Shown: positions 1-12,147 of the stretch, piece by piece
How positions within the stretch are numbered: position 1 is the stretch's first letter
How the letters are laid out: every line of letters starts with the position of its first letter
Origin: Adiantum capillus-veneris
Taxonomy: Eukaryota > Streptophyta > Polypodiopsida > Polypodiales > Pteridaceae
Assembly: GCA_014529385.2 (NCBI GenBank)
Contig: CM043963.1
Coordinates: 72,817,412-72,881,411 of the forward strand
Reading direction: 5' to 3'
DNA length: 64,000 nucleotides
Position numbers and translations under genes: made by a program
Notes under the pieces: model-generated
What the model saw: the letters and a program-made list of their open reading frames with translations, nothing else
Told to the model about the DNA's origin: nothing
Database searches by the model: none

Positions 1-1693
1 TATTTGATGGATGGCCATTGCTCGCAGTATTGCATAACGGAGCTTTTTGTTTCGATGGTTGGGGCAAGCAAGGGTGGTGGGAAAGCGGCCAAGTCAAAGA
101 GTTAGATTAAAAAAAAAAAATTGTAAGGTGGTGGGCATGCAGGAGAAAAAACGGCCATCTACATTAGGGAAGGAGGCGGGCCTGGAAAGCGAGTAGGGTC
201 GAGAGTGGAAAGAGGAGTGCAAGTGGCAGGTTGCATGAAGGAAAGAGGGGTCAGATCATGTGTGGGACGAAGGACCTGTAGGACCGGGGACTGCATGATA
301 ATGAGGGCGCCGTCAGCTGTGATCAGGGGCTCGCAGGACAAAGGGGTGACCTAGAGCTGCTGCAGGAGGCACCCCCGCTACAGAGAGCTAAGGAGTCGGG
401 ATATTTGAGGGCTAAGGGTCGCCAATGATTGGGGGCTTGCAATTGATGGGAGGAACGCAAGGTTTGTAGAGCTGAGGATTGGCCACGGGTAGGGAGCAAG
501 GTCGAGTTGACGAGGGAGACAGTTTGGAGGAGCAGTCGGTGCCATGAATATTAAGAGGATGACATGAGCCATCAGAGGGATTAGAGTGACTAGGTGCAAA
601 TGATAAAGGGGCTGAGAAAACAAGGAGGGTGGTGCAGCTTACAGGGTTGCAAGGGTGACCCCTCAAGGGCTTGGACAACTGCAAAACGGCGCTGCCAGTT
701 AAGGTTTTTGGGGCCGAGGGCCGGAGAGCCATCATAGGGGTGGATTTCCAAAAAGCGTGGTGCTGCACAACAGGTAGAAGGGCCACAGGGTGGCGGGCTC
801 CATACAAGAAAAGGGGCGCTATTGCTTGGATGAGCAGGGCATGACAAAGCCGCCAAGGGCCATGGCTTGGAAGAGAAGGTGTTGGGCTGCCTTGGAGTGG
901 CCTTGAAGTGCGCTATAGAGCAGAGGAGGCCACCATGGGTTCGTAAAACAGCAAAGGGGACCAAGGTTGAAGTAAGGAGGACCATGGACAGAGGAGCCAA
1001 GGGCTTCCAAAGAGGAGATGCCATCAGAAGGACATGTTTTTTTGGCCAGCGGGTAGCCGCCAAGTGATTGAAGGAGAAGGGGTTTTTGAGGGGCTCCATT
1101 GTATTGGTGGCCGAGTGATTGCAAGAGGGTGGCTGATTTGTGGCCACGGGTTGATAGGAAGCCGTCCATCTAAATTGATTAGAAGCATAGGTGCTCTAAA
1201 GAATGCACAAATGTATTATCTATGCCGCCATCATGCCCGACGTTGTTGTGATGGAGTTATCACTTTTGATTTTATTTGAGTGTTTGTCTTTGTTCTATTC
1301 TTCCATCTCGTCTTGTGCATCTCGCCCGTGGTAGACTTGACTTCAGGTCTGTGTGTGTGTATGGAAAGAGGGAGGGAGAGAGATTGTGTGGGCAAATTGT
1401 ATACGTGGTCGAGGCGTGTTTCGCCTCCTTGTGTGAGTGCGTTTACTGATTGGGGAGTTGTATGCATCAATTGATGTTGGGATATATGGTGTTTTTGATG
1501 GGCTTGTGGTGCTGAGGTGTTTATGTGTGAGTGTGTTTGGTCGATGATGTTCAAAGGAGATCCTAGTAGTAGAGTTTTACAAAAAATTGTGCGTGTGTGT
1601 GAATTTCTGTGTGGTTACAGGTGCCGGATATTCCCTGGGCTATAGAGCGACAGTTTGGCGCGTGCTGGGTTTGATCACCTTTCCCCTTTTCCA
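1..1693 (+). repeat. 5' LTR of the TR-GAG-like element (partial)
   Basis: Matches 6375-8058 over its whole length, including the A-run near 110, the GTGTGTGTGT patch near 1350 and the terminal CCTTTTCCA. Its 5' end lies outside the window. Several open frames of 60-185 codons on both strands are unconserved between the two copies and look compositional, so I do not call genes here. Confidence 0.8.
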
Positions 1694-1697
1694 TCAA

Positions 1698-1717
1698 TGG
1701 TGCCCCCACTGAGGAGC
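1698..1717 (+). other. Candidate primer-binding site after 5' LTR
   Basis: TGGTGCCCCCACTGAGGAGC starts 4 bases after the aligned LTR end and begins with the obligatory TGG (complement of tRNA CCA). The matching tRNA is not identified. The position is right; the sequence is unverified. Confidence 0.35.
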
Positions 1718-1812
1718 TACTGATTGCTCCTTGGTGAAGTCAAAGACGGTGTCACGGTTTGAAGAGCAGGTTCTAACAAGAATGGCATGGTCGGGTTGTT
1801 TGACTTTTATAG

Positions 1813-2324
1813 GTGTTGAAAATGCAGAAGTGTGGCTGTAGGACTATGGTCTATTTTTGCTCGAGAGCGGCTTGTCAAGAGAAGAGGGAGTGGCCCAAGC
1901 TTCAAGCTTTCCCGCTCCTGGTTCGTGGAAAAGCAAAGGTATGGTATGAGGGCTTGCAGGTTAAAGAAAAACATGATTGGAGCACATTGGAAGCGGCATT
2001 CCAAAGCCGATATGTGGCCAACACGCAGTGGAGTGAAGTGAAGCAGATGATGCAACCTAAAGCAAAGCCTTGACGGTGATTTCCCAGCATTTGTGTGGGA
2101 GTTCAAGACCATATGGAGCAAGTTGGTTAAGGTAACTGTTGTACAGAATGCATATTTTTCGAAGATGACCAAGTTTGTGGACTGCTTGCATGTAAAAGTG
2201 CGTGATAAAGTCGAGATAGATGGGCCGTGCACATACGAGGAGGCAATAGCCTATGCACAGAGCAGGACGAAGAAGGTTTTAAAGAAGCAACAGGCAAAGC
2301 AGATTCTGGAAAATCCATTGGTGC
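1813..2324 (+). pseudogene. Retrotransposon gag relic
   Basis: Two overlapping-phase segments (1813-2073 and 2093 onward) resemble the plant retrotransposon gag domain. The first has the typical 'GKAKVWYEGL' followed by 'W..LEAAFQSRYV' pattern; the second continues with 'YFSKMTKFVDCL' and a conserved-looking 'TYEEAIAYAQ' stretch. A stop and frame change near 2074-2092 separate them, so the gene is broken. It starts roughly 115 bases after the LTR end, as expected for gag. The reading is cut at about 2325, where a repeat also found at 46703 begins. The family is known to encode the structural capsid protein; assignment to Ty3/gypsy type is inference. Confidence 0.65.
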
Positions 2325-2496
2325 TGAGGCGGTCCGGGGCGGGCAACAAGAAGAGTGGCCTCTAAGCACCCTTCTATGCTCCCGTGCTGCTCAATTGGGT
2401 TGGGGTTGGAAAAAACAACACACACACACACAAACCCGCAACCTAACCCTACACAAATTTGGGGCACCACCTAGTTTTGGATGCGAACTAGGACGC

Positions 2497-2558
<62 letters not shown>

Positions 2559-3250
2559 GCTGCATTGAAATGTATCGGCCATGATCAAGCAAACACAATT
2601 ATATATGTAAGAAAGAGAGAGAAGGGGGAGGGGATGCTTGTTGCATTAATACCTTCTTACACATCTGTCACGACCAATCAAAGTGAGATTAGTATTTGTT
2701 CAACATAGCTTGAGTAAATTACATCACAAGAAAAGCCACCCCAATCACTGTCTTAAGGCCAGGGGAGTCCTCTCCACCCTGTTGCCCTCTTACAGTATGT
2801 GGAATTTATGACTGAATTGATGACAACACCCAGAGACAAGCTATCAAGAACTTAAAAAAACACCAAGACACTTACACATCATTGTTGTCCATTACTTTAC
2901 GTTGGAAGAGAGACAAAGTATCCAAATTTAGTCCAAATCCATCCTCCTTGATTCAACAAATGTGGGGCTTACACTAGTAGGAGAAATGATAGATTCCCTA
3001 CTCTCAATTGAATAATCACTCTCTCTTACAATGGCATAGAGTTCCCTTGCTAATCACCCCTAATACAATACATGCGTATGCATAAGACAATGAGCTTCCA
3101 CTCAAGAGCTTCTTCTAGAGAGGTTGAGCTTGGCTTCTCAAGCTATAGCATAGTGCTCTTGCTTATGGCTCCCCCTTTGTGCTAGCTACACCCTCCTTTT
3201 ATAGCAATTTTGAGGGCTAGGGTTACTCCTCTAACCATGGTTGGGTTAGA
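2325..3250 (-). repeat. Nested LTR fragment shared with 46703-47300
   Basis: Starting at TGAGGCGGTCCG, this stretch matches 46703 onward: 'GGGCAACAAGAAG', 'CTCAATTG', 'GGGGCACYACCTAGTT', 'GGATGCGAACTAGGA', then a purine-rich stretch, 'TAATACCTT', 'CAGTCTTAAGG' and 'CCCTCTTACA'. At 46703 the same sequence ends on the 3' side of a minus-strand gypsy relic, so both are probably LTRs in minus orientation ending in ...CCTCA. On the minus strand there is a TATAAAAGG box near 3195-3210. Homology becomes unclear beyond ~2900; the right edge is approximate. Confidence 0.5.
2501..2553. repeat. (GA)n microsatellite
   Basis: 26.5 uninterrupted GA units. The long Arg-Glu and Leu-Ser open frames across it are artefacts of the repeat. 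Confidence 0.98.
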
Positions 3251-4925
3251 TTTTCAACACTTATCTAATTTCTTTTGCTTGGAATTATCAAGAAGTTGGT
3301 GTGGATAGATGAAGAAGACAGAGAGGAGAGAAGTGGAGGTGATAGGACTTTTCATAGTAGGTTAGTGTTAGTAAGTTAGTAAGTTAGTAGAGTTAGTATT
3401 TTTATTGATTTACAAATGGAATTGGATATTTACAATGGGAGTATCCATGTAGGATACAAATAAGGATTAAAAAACTCTTAAGGTAAGAAAATATGGATTT
3501 CTTACAATGTTGATTCTCCAAGTGTCTTGAGTAGGGTCAATTTTGACGCTTGTTGACGGTCCACTAGCTTTGACGGTACGTTTTTTCTCCACTCTTGACC
3601 TTCCTTGGGAGCCAAGGTAAGTGAACATGAGTAATCAATCACTATGATGCTCTCTTTCAAGAGAAGAGGCTGAATTTTGCGGTTTTTATTGATAGATATG
3701 GGTAATATGGATGAGGAAAAATGAGACTAGGTGGTCAATTTTGGAATGGAAGTGTGTAGAAGACATGAGTTCACCATGGTTTCTCTTATTCTTCAAGGTT
3801 GAGAAGAAGGTGAGTAGGGTGCAGAAAGGAGTGGTGAGAGAGGTGGGGATGATGAGTGGAGAAGTGTGTGTGAAAGAGGAAAATGATAAAGTGGAAGAGG
3901 GAGTGTGGTTGCATAGCATGGGCAAACTGGGGTCCAAAATCATATCTCACAGCTCGTAGCTCCAAAAAATATGAAAAAATTTGAGGTAAACGTTCATCCC
4001 ACGAGCTACAACTTTTGTTTGTATCACCTTTTCAAATTTGGGGAGCATGTGATCTTTAAAAATTCAGCAAAACTGACTGTTTTTTTCCACTGCACAAAAT
4101 CCTTGTGAGGTCCTTCTTTGGATGATTCTTTTGAATACCTCCAAGAGTGAGCCCCCCATGGTGCATGCATGCATGCCATATCCCCTTGATCTTATTTGGT
4201 AGGTCTATAATTGAAGATGTTGTTGAGATCATGATATAAGTGAATAGTACAACTAAGAAAATCAAATATTGAGGGGTCTAAAAGAATATGTACACGTCGA
4301 ATATAAATAATATAGGTGGAAAAAAATATGAAGGGGTCAAAATAAATCTCTCCCATTATAAGTCTACCATAAAAAGATGAATATTTTTGGTGGTCTAATT
4401 TATGAGAGTAATAGAGAATAGATGTAGGAAGGAAAAAATCACAATAGTGAAAAAATATACACATAAATAGAACTAGTTTTTTTGGATTTTTGTTGGGATG
4501 GAGTTACACCAAAAATAAGAGAAGTTTGCATGAAATTATTTTTATATGGAATAAAGAGTATGCAAAATGGTAAGAAAAAAAATGGTAATGGCGAGTCAAT
4601 GTACATAGCATAAATAACACACGATAGGTAGAAATATTTAAATAAATACCAAAATAATTATGAAAAATCCTTTTATTTAGGCCCTATATACAATGAAATA
4701 TTTACACACAAATGGACCATAATATACTTATATTTTTTATTTTTTTGGCTCAACTAGCCCAGTGACTAGCTAATTAAGGGTTTTTAAGAAGATATGGGAA
4801 AAGTCCCCTAACTCACACACACCTATATACAGTGAAATGGTAGGAATAGCCACAATGTTTGGATGATTTTGGTAGGGTGAGGTAGCTTACTATGGCAATT
4901 ATGGAAAGCCGAAAAACGGCTATCA
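3251..4925. other. AT-rich stretch with no recognisable gene
   Basis: Contains short GTTAGTAAGTTAGTA-type direct repeats near 3360-3390 and AT-rich sequence. Open frames of up to 90 codons (for example on the minus strand near 4192-4464) show no family resemblance. It probably belongs to the nested LTR fragment or to the interior of the outer element. Confidence 0.5.
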
Positions 4926-5960
4926 GTGCCAAGTCCAATTGCTAGGGAAGAGCTTCACGTAATCCGACCCTTTGTTGATGCACATGTGGTAGCAGCCGAT
5001 AGGCGTGATGACAGAGTAGAGACGATACTGTGTGGGCCTGTGAGGCCTCAGCAGCTGGAGAGAGGAGTCTACCGAGTACCGCCTGATGTGCTTGACCAAG
5101 TGACTTCCAAAAAGCAAGCAGTGGAGAAGATAGCTGAAGTGCCAAATCTGGTGAGTTTTATGGAGAATTAAGCCGAGGTGTATTCGAGCTATAGCAGTGC
5201 CTTGGATACGGACAACACATGGGAAACGGAGTCTGCTTTCTCAAGGTATGAGACATATGATGTTATGCATGTCGATAAGGTGGGCAAAGGACAACATATT
5301 GTAGGTGAAGAGACATTTTGTGCGGACCAGGGGGTTGGGAAACTCTCTCTCTTGCCTTGTGATAGTAAGGCCATGTTGACTGAAGAAGAGTGCTTTGATG
5401 AAGCAGACTGGGGGTTCGATGATCCAGTGGTTGATGTAGATAACTAGTTGCAGGTTTTGGTTGCTAAAGCTATGGCGAGAATACAAGGTATGCAAGGCTA
5501 GCCGCCTTTTCCAGTACTGTTTGAAGAGTGTACAGGTGAAGATATACCAGTGTCTGCTTTGGATTATCAGCTGCCACAGGTTGCCTTGCTTAAAGACAAT
5601 GATGTTGTGGAGAGCTCTCTAGCCGTTGGCAAGGAGACATGTGATGCAAAGGCTTTCCAGGATATGCAGGCTTGTGTTGGGCGTGGAGGTGGCTCATGCG
5701 TGCAGTTTTCTGAAGGGCTGTGCTGTCAAGATCTACAAGAAGGATTGGTTTACCGGTTTACCAATGCAAAGCATGGATGGTGCGTATCTGTTCTACAGAC
5801 GGATGGTGATGATCAATGCCATATTTTTATCCAGGTGGAGTTTACACTATGCTTGGGAGAGCCTATGGCTTTCCATTTGACCCAGGTGGGTGCTACAATA
5901 GACAGTGCTATTTATCTAGCTCTTGTACATAGTATCTATCAGTTTCTTCTTATACAATGA
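4926..5960 (+). pseudogene. Decayed ~345-codon ORF of unknown function, in front of the 3' LTR
   Basis: Three open segments (4926-5168, 5172-5444, 5502-5957) lie in one reading frame and are separated only by single stop codons: TAA at 5169, TAG at 5445, TAG at 5499. This is the pattern of a longer ORF decayed by point mutation, not of random open frames. The implied product is acidic in the middle (a DEADWGFDDP-like patch) and cysteine-containing later (a CVGRGGGSC stretch near 5680-5700). I recognise no domain. Its place between the gag region and the 3' LTR is where some plant LTR elements carry an extra or env-like ORF, but no transmembrane or envelope feature supports that here. Confidence 0.35.
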
Positions 5961-6374
5961 TATTTTATCTAAATAATGCTACGGTTGAGCATGAATTCTC
6001 AGCAAGGGGTTCGGCAATGATGGCGCACCTAGAATTTTTCGACCTATGGAAGTGTCAGCAGCAGGTATAGGGCATCATGGAGGTTGATGGTTGCAGACTT
6101 TGGCAAGTGCTAGATGCAGCCTGGAACAAGTGTTACATGATGTGTATGCTAAATGTGGCTCTAAGTTGGTCGAATTCTGTTCTGAATCTTTGCCAAGTTG
6201 GGAGGCTTCAAAGTGTTGAATCTTGATGGAAATCGTCGCGAAGTGTTGCCGTGATATGTATGCCAAATGGCAGTGGTTTGACGACCATTTTGGATGGCGA
6301 TGATATTATGTTGTGTGGATTGCATGAGGTGCTGTGATGTATGCAAGGTGATTGCCCAAGCTTGACAAGTTCAA

Positions 6375-8058
6375 TATCTGATGGACGGCCATTGGTCACA
6401 GTATTGCATAAGGGAGCTTTTTGTTCCGATGGTCGGGGCAAGGAAGGGTGGTGGGAAAGCGGCCCAAGTCAAAGAGTTAGATTAAAAAAAAAATTGTAAG
6501 GTGGTGGGCATGCGGGAGAAAAAACGCCATCTGCATGGGGGAAGGAGGCGGGCCTGGAAAGCGAGTAGGGCCAAGAGTGGAAAGAGGAGTGCAAGTGGTC
6601 GGTTGCATGAAGGAAAGAGGGGCTAGATCATGTGTGGGGCCAAGGACCTGTAGAACCGGGGACTGCATGATTATGAGGGCGCCATCAGCTGTGATAAGGG
6701 GATCGCAGGACAAAGGGGTGGCCTAGAGCTGCTGCAGGAAGGCGCCCCCGCTACAGAGAGCTAAGGAGTTGGGACCTTTGAGGGCTAAGGGCCACCAGTG
6801 ATTGGGGGCTTGCAGTTGATGGGAGGAATGCAAGGTTTGCAGAGCTGAGGATTGTTGGCCATGGGTAGGAAGCAAGGTCGAGTTGACGAGGGAGATAGTT
6901 TGGAGGAGCAGTCGGGGCCATGAATATTAAGAGGATGACATGAGACATCAGGGGGATCAGAGGGACTAGCTGCAAATGATAAAGGGGCTGAAAAGACAAG
7001 GAGGGTGGTGCAGCTTACAGGGTTGCAAGGGCGACCCCTCAAGGGCTTGGAGAGCTGCAAAACAGCGCTGCTAGTTAAGGTTTTTGGGGCCGAGGTCCGA
7101 GGGCCAGAAAGCCATCATAGGGGTGGATTGCCAAAAAGCATGGCGCTACACAACAAGTAGAAGGGCCACAGGATGGCGGGCTCCATACAGGAAAAGGGGC
7201 GCTATTGCTTGGGCGATTACGGAAGGACAAAGCCGCCAAGGGCCATAGCTTGGAAGAGAAGGTGCCGGGCTTCCTTAGAGTGGCCTTGAAGCGCGCTATA
7301 GAGCAAAGGAGGCCACCTTGGGCTCGTAAAACAGCAAAGGGGACCAAGGTTGAAGTAAGGAGGACCATGGACAGAGGAGCCAAGAGCTTCCATAAAGGAG
7401 ATGCCATTAGAAGGACGGGTTTTTTGGCCAGTAGGTAGCCGCCAAGTGATTGAAGGAAAAGGGATTTTTGTGGGGCTCCATTGTATTGGTGGCCGAGTGA
7501 TTGCAAGAGGGTGGCTGATTTGTGGCCACGGGTTGATAGGAAGCCATCCATCTAAATTGATTAGAAGCAGAGGTGCTCTAAAGCATGCACAAATATATTA
7601 CCTATGCCACCATCATGCCCGACGTTGTTGTGATGGAGTTATTACTTCTGATTTTATTTGAGAGTTTGTCTTTGATCTATTCTTCCATCTCGTCTTGTGC
7701 ATCTTGCACGTGGTAGCGTTGGCTCCGGGTCTGTGTGTGTGTATGCAAAGAGGGAGGGAGAGAGATTGTGTAGGCAAATTGTATATGTGGTTGAGGTGTG
7801 TGTCGTCTCCCTGTGTGAGTGCATTTATCGATTGGGGAGTTGTATGCATCAATTTATGTTGGGATATGATGGTGTTTTTGATGGGCTTGTGGTGCTGAGG
7901 TGGGGTCGATGATGCTAAAAGGAGATCCTAATAGTAAAGCTTTACGAAAAAGTGTATGTGTGTGTGAATTTCTGTGTGGTTAGGGATGCCAAATATTCCA
8001 TGGGCTATAGAGAGGCAGTTTGGCATGTGCTGGGTGTGATCCCATTTCCCCCTTTCCA
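6375..8058 (+). repeat. 3' LTR of the TR-GAG-like element
   Basis: Second copy of the 1-1693 sequence. The true 5' edge probably lies somewhat upstream (5960-6375), because the first copy is cut by the window edge. It ends near 8058 (CTTTCCA), six bases before a gypsy-like coding stretch starts. The sequence from 5961 to 6374 is either LTR or internal; no gene is seen there. Confidence 0.75.
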
Positions 8059-8063
8059 ACGTC

Positions 8064-8540
8064 TACAATGTGATACTCATGTGTAAGCGATGTGGTATAG
8101 ATCATTTGATTGCCCAATGTCCAAATAACCCAAATCCGCCAAAGATCACGCCATTAAACTTGATTGAGGTTACCGAAGAGCCATCACAAAGTATACTTGT
8201 GGTACCAATAAACGTACTCACAAGATCGATGCTCCAAAAACAAAATTATATTCTTTAGGAAAGAGACACAGCATCAATTGCCCAATCTCATAAAAAGAAG
8301 AAAACACGAAGGAAGAGATCGCAAAAAGCAGCGAAGTCAGACCTTCAAAGACCAACATAGGGACTGGTGACGACCCCGTATATATGAATGACGCTGAAGA
8401 GGATTCAGATCTAAGTGAAACCATAGAGACCAAAATGACCACTAAGATAGAAACCAACATGGAAGATCTTCATGAGCCACAATGGCCAAGATCCAAGAAG
8501 AAGATAGGAACGTTTCCAAAGCGAGTCAAGTAATTAAAGA
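8064..8540 (+). pseudogene. Ty3/gypsy gag C-terminal relic with zinc-knuckle-like motif
   Basis: The frame at 8070 encodes CKRCGIDHLIAQC, a CCHC nucleocapsid knuckle with one residue fewer than the usual C-x2-C-x4-H-x4-C spacing. The following residues ('NPNPPKITPLNLIEV') fit the end of gag before protease. The upstream gag is missing because the element at 1-8058 inserted here or truncated it. The frame is lost after about 8260. Confidence 0.5.
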
Positions 8541-9498
8541 GTTTGGTAGAAGATACCCAAAGGAATCTAGAACCAGCACCTAGGTGGATCCAGATTACAA
8601 ACACACTGTTCCCTACGCAACAACAACCTCACCAAGTCCATAGACCCTTAGCCATACCTAGTGTCATCCGAGAAGAAAGTGACTTAAAGTCATGGAAAAG
8701 TGGGCATACTCACTTCTTGATGGAAAGAATGTTTACAGAGGGACTACCTAACTCTATCAAAGAAATGGAGATTCCATCTTCCCCACGTCAAGGGATTGAA
8801 GCCCAAAAGGTGTTGTTAAACATTGCCAAATTGATGGATTTCACGTCTTCAGAAGCTAGAACCACCATCATGTCCAAACTATATAAAGACCCTGAGCTAG
8901 TGTCAGCTCTTCAAGCTTTCCTCAATGGAGAACTGAGGTTGGACTACCATAATTTGCACTGATGGATGGAGCTAGGGAGATGCCAATAAAAGAGGAACAC
9001 AAAGATCCACAACCCAACCGACATGAGAACCTTGTTGTAGAAATACCTGTTAACAAGTTGGGACAATACTTTGAGGGTGATGAATCCAATGCAACCATAT
9101 CAATCACTACCAAGGGAATAACTGTGAAGGGAATTCTTGATGGTGGAGCTGGAATTAGCATTGTGAATAAAAATTACTAGGAAACTATGGGAAGACCTCA
9201 CCTTGGGACCACAACTATAGTAGTAAAGATGGCCAATGGGTCTATTGTTAAACCTATTGGGATGCTAGAAGATCTGAAGATCAAGGTCTTTGGACATAAA
9301 ATAAGAATTATCTTCATTGTTATGGATTTCTCCAAGCACACTATGGCAACTGAGATGATCTTAGGACATCCTTTCATGAGGGAAGCAAAAATGATGCATG
9401 ACTGGTCTAAAAACCATGTCTACTTGCAATTCCAAGATTTTGTCATTCGAGTGGATCTAGTAACTAGTCGAGCACATCCTATAGAAATAGGTCTATAA
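8541..9498 (+). pseudogene. Ty3/gypsy aspartic protease relic
   Basis: From about 9018 the frame reads 'NLVVEIPVNKLGQYFEGDES' and then the catalytic-site signature LDGGAGISIV (Asp codon at 9139-9141), the DSGA/DGGA motif of plant Ty3/gypsy proteases that matures Gag-Pol. It is followed by 'ATEMILGHPFMREAKMMHDW', the typical ILG(R/H)P...W segment closing the domain. A TAG stop at 9178 interrupts the domain. The preceding 8543-8961 frame is probably the spacer between gag and protease. The element is non-functional. Confidence 0.75.
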
Positions 9499-10460
9499 TT
9501 GATCATAGAACTCACACCATAGTTCACTTGGCCCCATTGCACTATTGTTACATGTCTAAAGCGGACACTGGTGTTGGGAAAGATTCTTCGTATATGGGCG
9601 TACTACCTGGGATGACTGAGTCGGACAATGTGGATACCCAGTCTAGCTAGAAACAACCATAGACACTTGGAAAAACAGGGGGACAAACTGGGTAACACAT
9701 GAGGGGAATGAAATGCCACCACTCGTACCCTTAAATATGCTAGAAGCAATGCATATAGCTTCTGATGATCTACAGGGTGAAGGTCTGACTGGCATTAGAA
9801 CCAGTAGCATCTCAATAGACTATAGACCACACAATTTGGGGTCATAATCATCAATTGAAATTGACTCTGAGGATGAAGAATCGGAGTTAAATCTTAGTGC
9901 CAATGTGGGGATAAACCATTCAGGGCCCACTGGTACCCTAGATGACAATCTATCCAAGGGAGCAGAAGACACAAGTAGCGATTCATCTAGTGACTCTTCA
10001 CTAGAGATCGGCTATAATAAAAAATTAGACAAGAAGAGTAAGAATATAAGAGGTGACGATATCGAGAAAATGTGCGTGCTAGAATAAATGAAAAAAAATT
10101 TACCATAGAATGGATTAATTATATAGGGGCATGTGATGCTTATCGGAAGCTGGTAGATAACTGGGGTGAATACCTTCAAAGCGTTATGTCGTGTAGTCCA
10201 CAACCTATTGACATAGCAGAAGTAGAGGCTATAGAGAAGCCAAAGTTGAGCCGTATCCTAAGGAGATGAAAAAATCAAGAGTTGGCTAACAACAAAAGGA
10301 ATCGGAAGTAAAATCACAGTCCACAGAACAACAGGACCCCATAGACTTACACCTTGCACCTGAACATTTCAAATCCTACACCATAGAGGAATGTAAGGTT
10401 GCGTATACAAAGGCTCAAATAGAACCTATCAATGGAAGCAATGGAGTATATGATGGTCCA
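9499..10460 (+). pseudogene. Protease to reverse-transcriptase linker of the gypsy element, degraded
   Basis: Short plus-strand frames (9905-10087, 10072-10269) encode acidic, serine-rich peptide without a recognised domain. Position and strand place this between protease and RT of the same element. It contains stops and frame changes throughout. Confidence 0.45.
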
Positions 10461-11943
10461 GTGATAGTTAAGGAAATAGAGTTAGCCGACCCAAGAGAAG
10501 AGTCCAAACTGGTTTTCGTTTCCCAAGATCTGACAGAGACTGAAGAGTGTGTACTTAAAGAACTTCTCAAGGAATCCAAGGATATATTTGCTTGGACATA
10601 TCATGATATGAAAGGTGTTCCACCTTCTGTGGTGCAACACACAATCCCATGAATAGCATGGTTAAACCAGTTTAGCAACAACCCTACCCAATGAGTCCTA
10701 AATATGCAAATATTGCTCAAGAAGATATTGAAAAGCTTGTGAAATGCGGACTCATATACCCTATTGAGCACTCAGAATGAGTGTTTCCAATAGTGATTGT
10801 GCCAAAAGATAATAGGACACTCAGAGTGTGCGTGGATCTCAAGAAGGTCAATGCCGCCACTAGGAGGGACCATTACCCCTTGCCATATTCAAAACATGTG
10901 CTTGAAAGAGTTGCAGGGAAGGAAGCTTATAGCTTTTTAGATCAGTACTCTGGCTATAATCAAATCACAATTGCGCTAGAGGACTAAGCTAAAATAGCCT
11001 TTATAACCGAATTTGGAGTGTTCGCATTTTGTTCTATGGTTTTTGGCTTAACCAATGTCCCTGCTACCTTTCAAAGATTAATAAACACTACTTTTAGAGA
11101 ATATTTGAGGGAGTTTTGCAAAGCTTTTTTAGATAATCTTTGTGTTTATTCCTCTTGGAAAGAACATCTATCATGCTTACGAAAAGTGTTTGAGAAGTTC
11201 AGATTGTATCACATCTTCTTAAACCCTTTCAAATGCCAATTTTGGGCTAAACATGGAGTCATTTTAGGGCACATAGTGTCCAAAAATGGGATTTCCATAG
11301 ATGAAAGAAAAATTAAAGCCATTCCTGAATTGTCACCACCTACAAACTATAAAGGAGTTGAAAGGTTCATAGGCCATGTTGGTTATTACCGACGGTTTAT
11401 TCTAAACTTTACCAAGATAGCTTGTCCTTTGTACAAGCTTCTTATTGAGTTCCACTGGACGACGGAGTGTGACAATGCTTATGAGTCATTGGAAAAGTCC
11501 TTGACTAGCACTTCTATTCTACAAGTGCTCAATTGGAATGTAATTTTCCATGTGCATATTGATGCATCAAACTTTGCTATTGGGTGTGTTCTAGCTCAAC
11601 CAGGAGAACATAAATTGGACTAACCCATTAGATTTGCAAGTCGTCAATTGAATGATGCCGAGAGAAACTACACCACTATAGAGCGAGAAGGTTTAGGTAT
11701 GATTTATGCAGTGAAGAAATTTTGCTACTACCTTCTGGCCAACAAGTTTGTTTTCTATGTTGATCATCAAGCCTTGTTGTATCTAGTAAATAAACCTTGT
11801 TCCATGGGAGGAATTACACGATGGTTGTTAATTCTCCTTGAGTTTGATTTTACCATTGTGGTGAGACCTGGTAAACGACATGTCATGGCGGATCATTTGT
11901 CTTGCATACCCAATTGTGAAGCCCCTACTCGATCGATGATGAG
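10461..11943 (+). pseudogene. Ty3/gypsy reverse transcriptase and RNase H relic
   Basis: The order of motifs is that of a gypsy RT: 'FAWTYHDMKGVPP' (10585-10625), 'VPKDNRTLRVCVDLKKVNAA' (10800-10856), 'YPLP', 'FLDQYSGYNQI' (10936-10968), 'GLTNVPATFQRLIN' and 'FKCQFW' followed by 'LGHIVS' and 'RRFI'. The catalytic YxDD position reads FLDN (11126-11137), so the second Asp is changed to Asn. RNase H follows with 'HIDASNFAIGCVLAQPGE', 'YTTIEREGL' and 'DHQALLYLVNK', ending 'HVMADHLS'. Stop codons at about 10650, 10985 and 11621 break the frame. It copies RNA to DNA in functional relatives; this copy cannot. Confidence 0.92.
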
Positions 11944-12147
11944 TTGACCGATACGTCTCTATTCCTAGACGAAACCATACCAGAATGGAGTGAGACGATT
12001 GTGAACTTTCTAGTTAATGGTTTTCCACCCAAAGAGCTTCGTAAGGATATAGCTCCAAAATTGTTAAAAGAATGTGAACCTTACTCTCTCATTGCAAGAA
12101 CTCTCTACAGGCTAGGAAAGGATGATATTCTTAGACATTGTGCCCGT
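11944..12147 (+). pseudogene. Gypsy integrase N-terminal start, truncated by insertion
   Basis: The frame continues with 'IPEWSETIVNFLVNGFPP' and 'SLIARTLYRLGKDDILRHCA', the usual lead-in to the integrase zinc-binding region of plant Ty3/gypsy elements. The resemblance ends at 12147, where unrelated sequence begins; integrase coding resumes at about 14857. Confidence 0.6.

Larger units (their letters stand above)
1..8058 (+). mobile_element. Gag-containing, pol-less LTR retrotransposon (TR-GAG-like), left edge cut by window
   Basis: Positions 1-1693 and 6375-8058 are two direct copies of the same ~1.69 kb sequence (aligned starts at the 'GATGGA/CGGCCATTG' segment, aligned ends at 'TTTTCCA'/'TTTCCA'). 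I read them as the LTRs of one element. The interior holds a gag relic (1813-2324), a nested LTR fragment of another family, and a decayed ORF (4926-5960). No protease, reverse transcriptase or integrase is visible. The LTRs differ by many substitutions and small indels, so the insertion is old. The right LTR abuts a Ty3/gypsy zinc-knuckle region, so the element probably inserted into that gag. The target duplication cannot be tested because the left end lies outside the window. Confidence 0.7.

Noticed and set aside
590-1147. 185-codon minus-strand gene in the first LTR
   Set aside because: The frame is not kept in the second LTR copy, where stops and indels break it, so it is not under protein selection.
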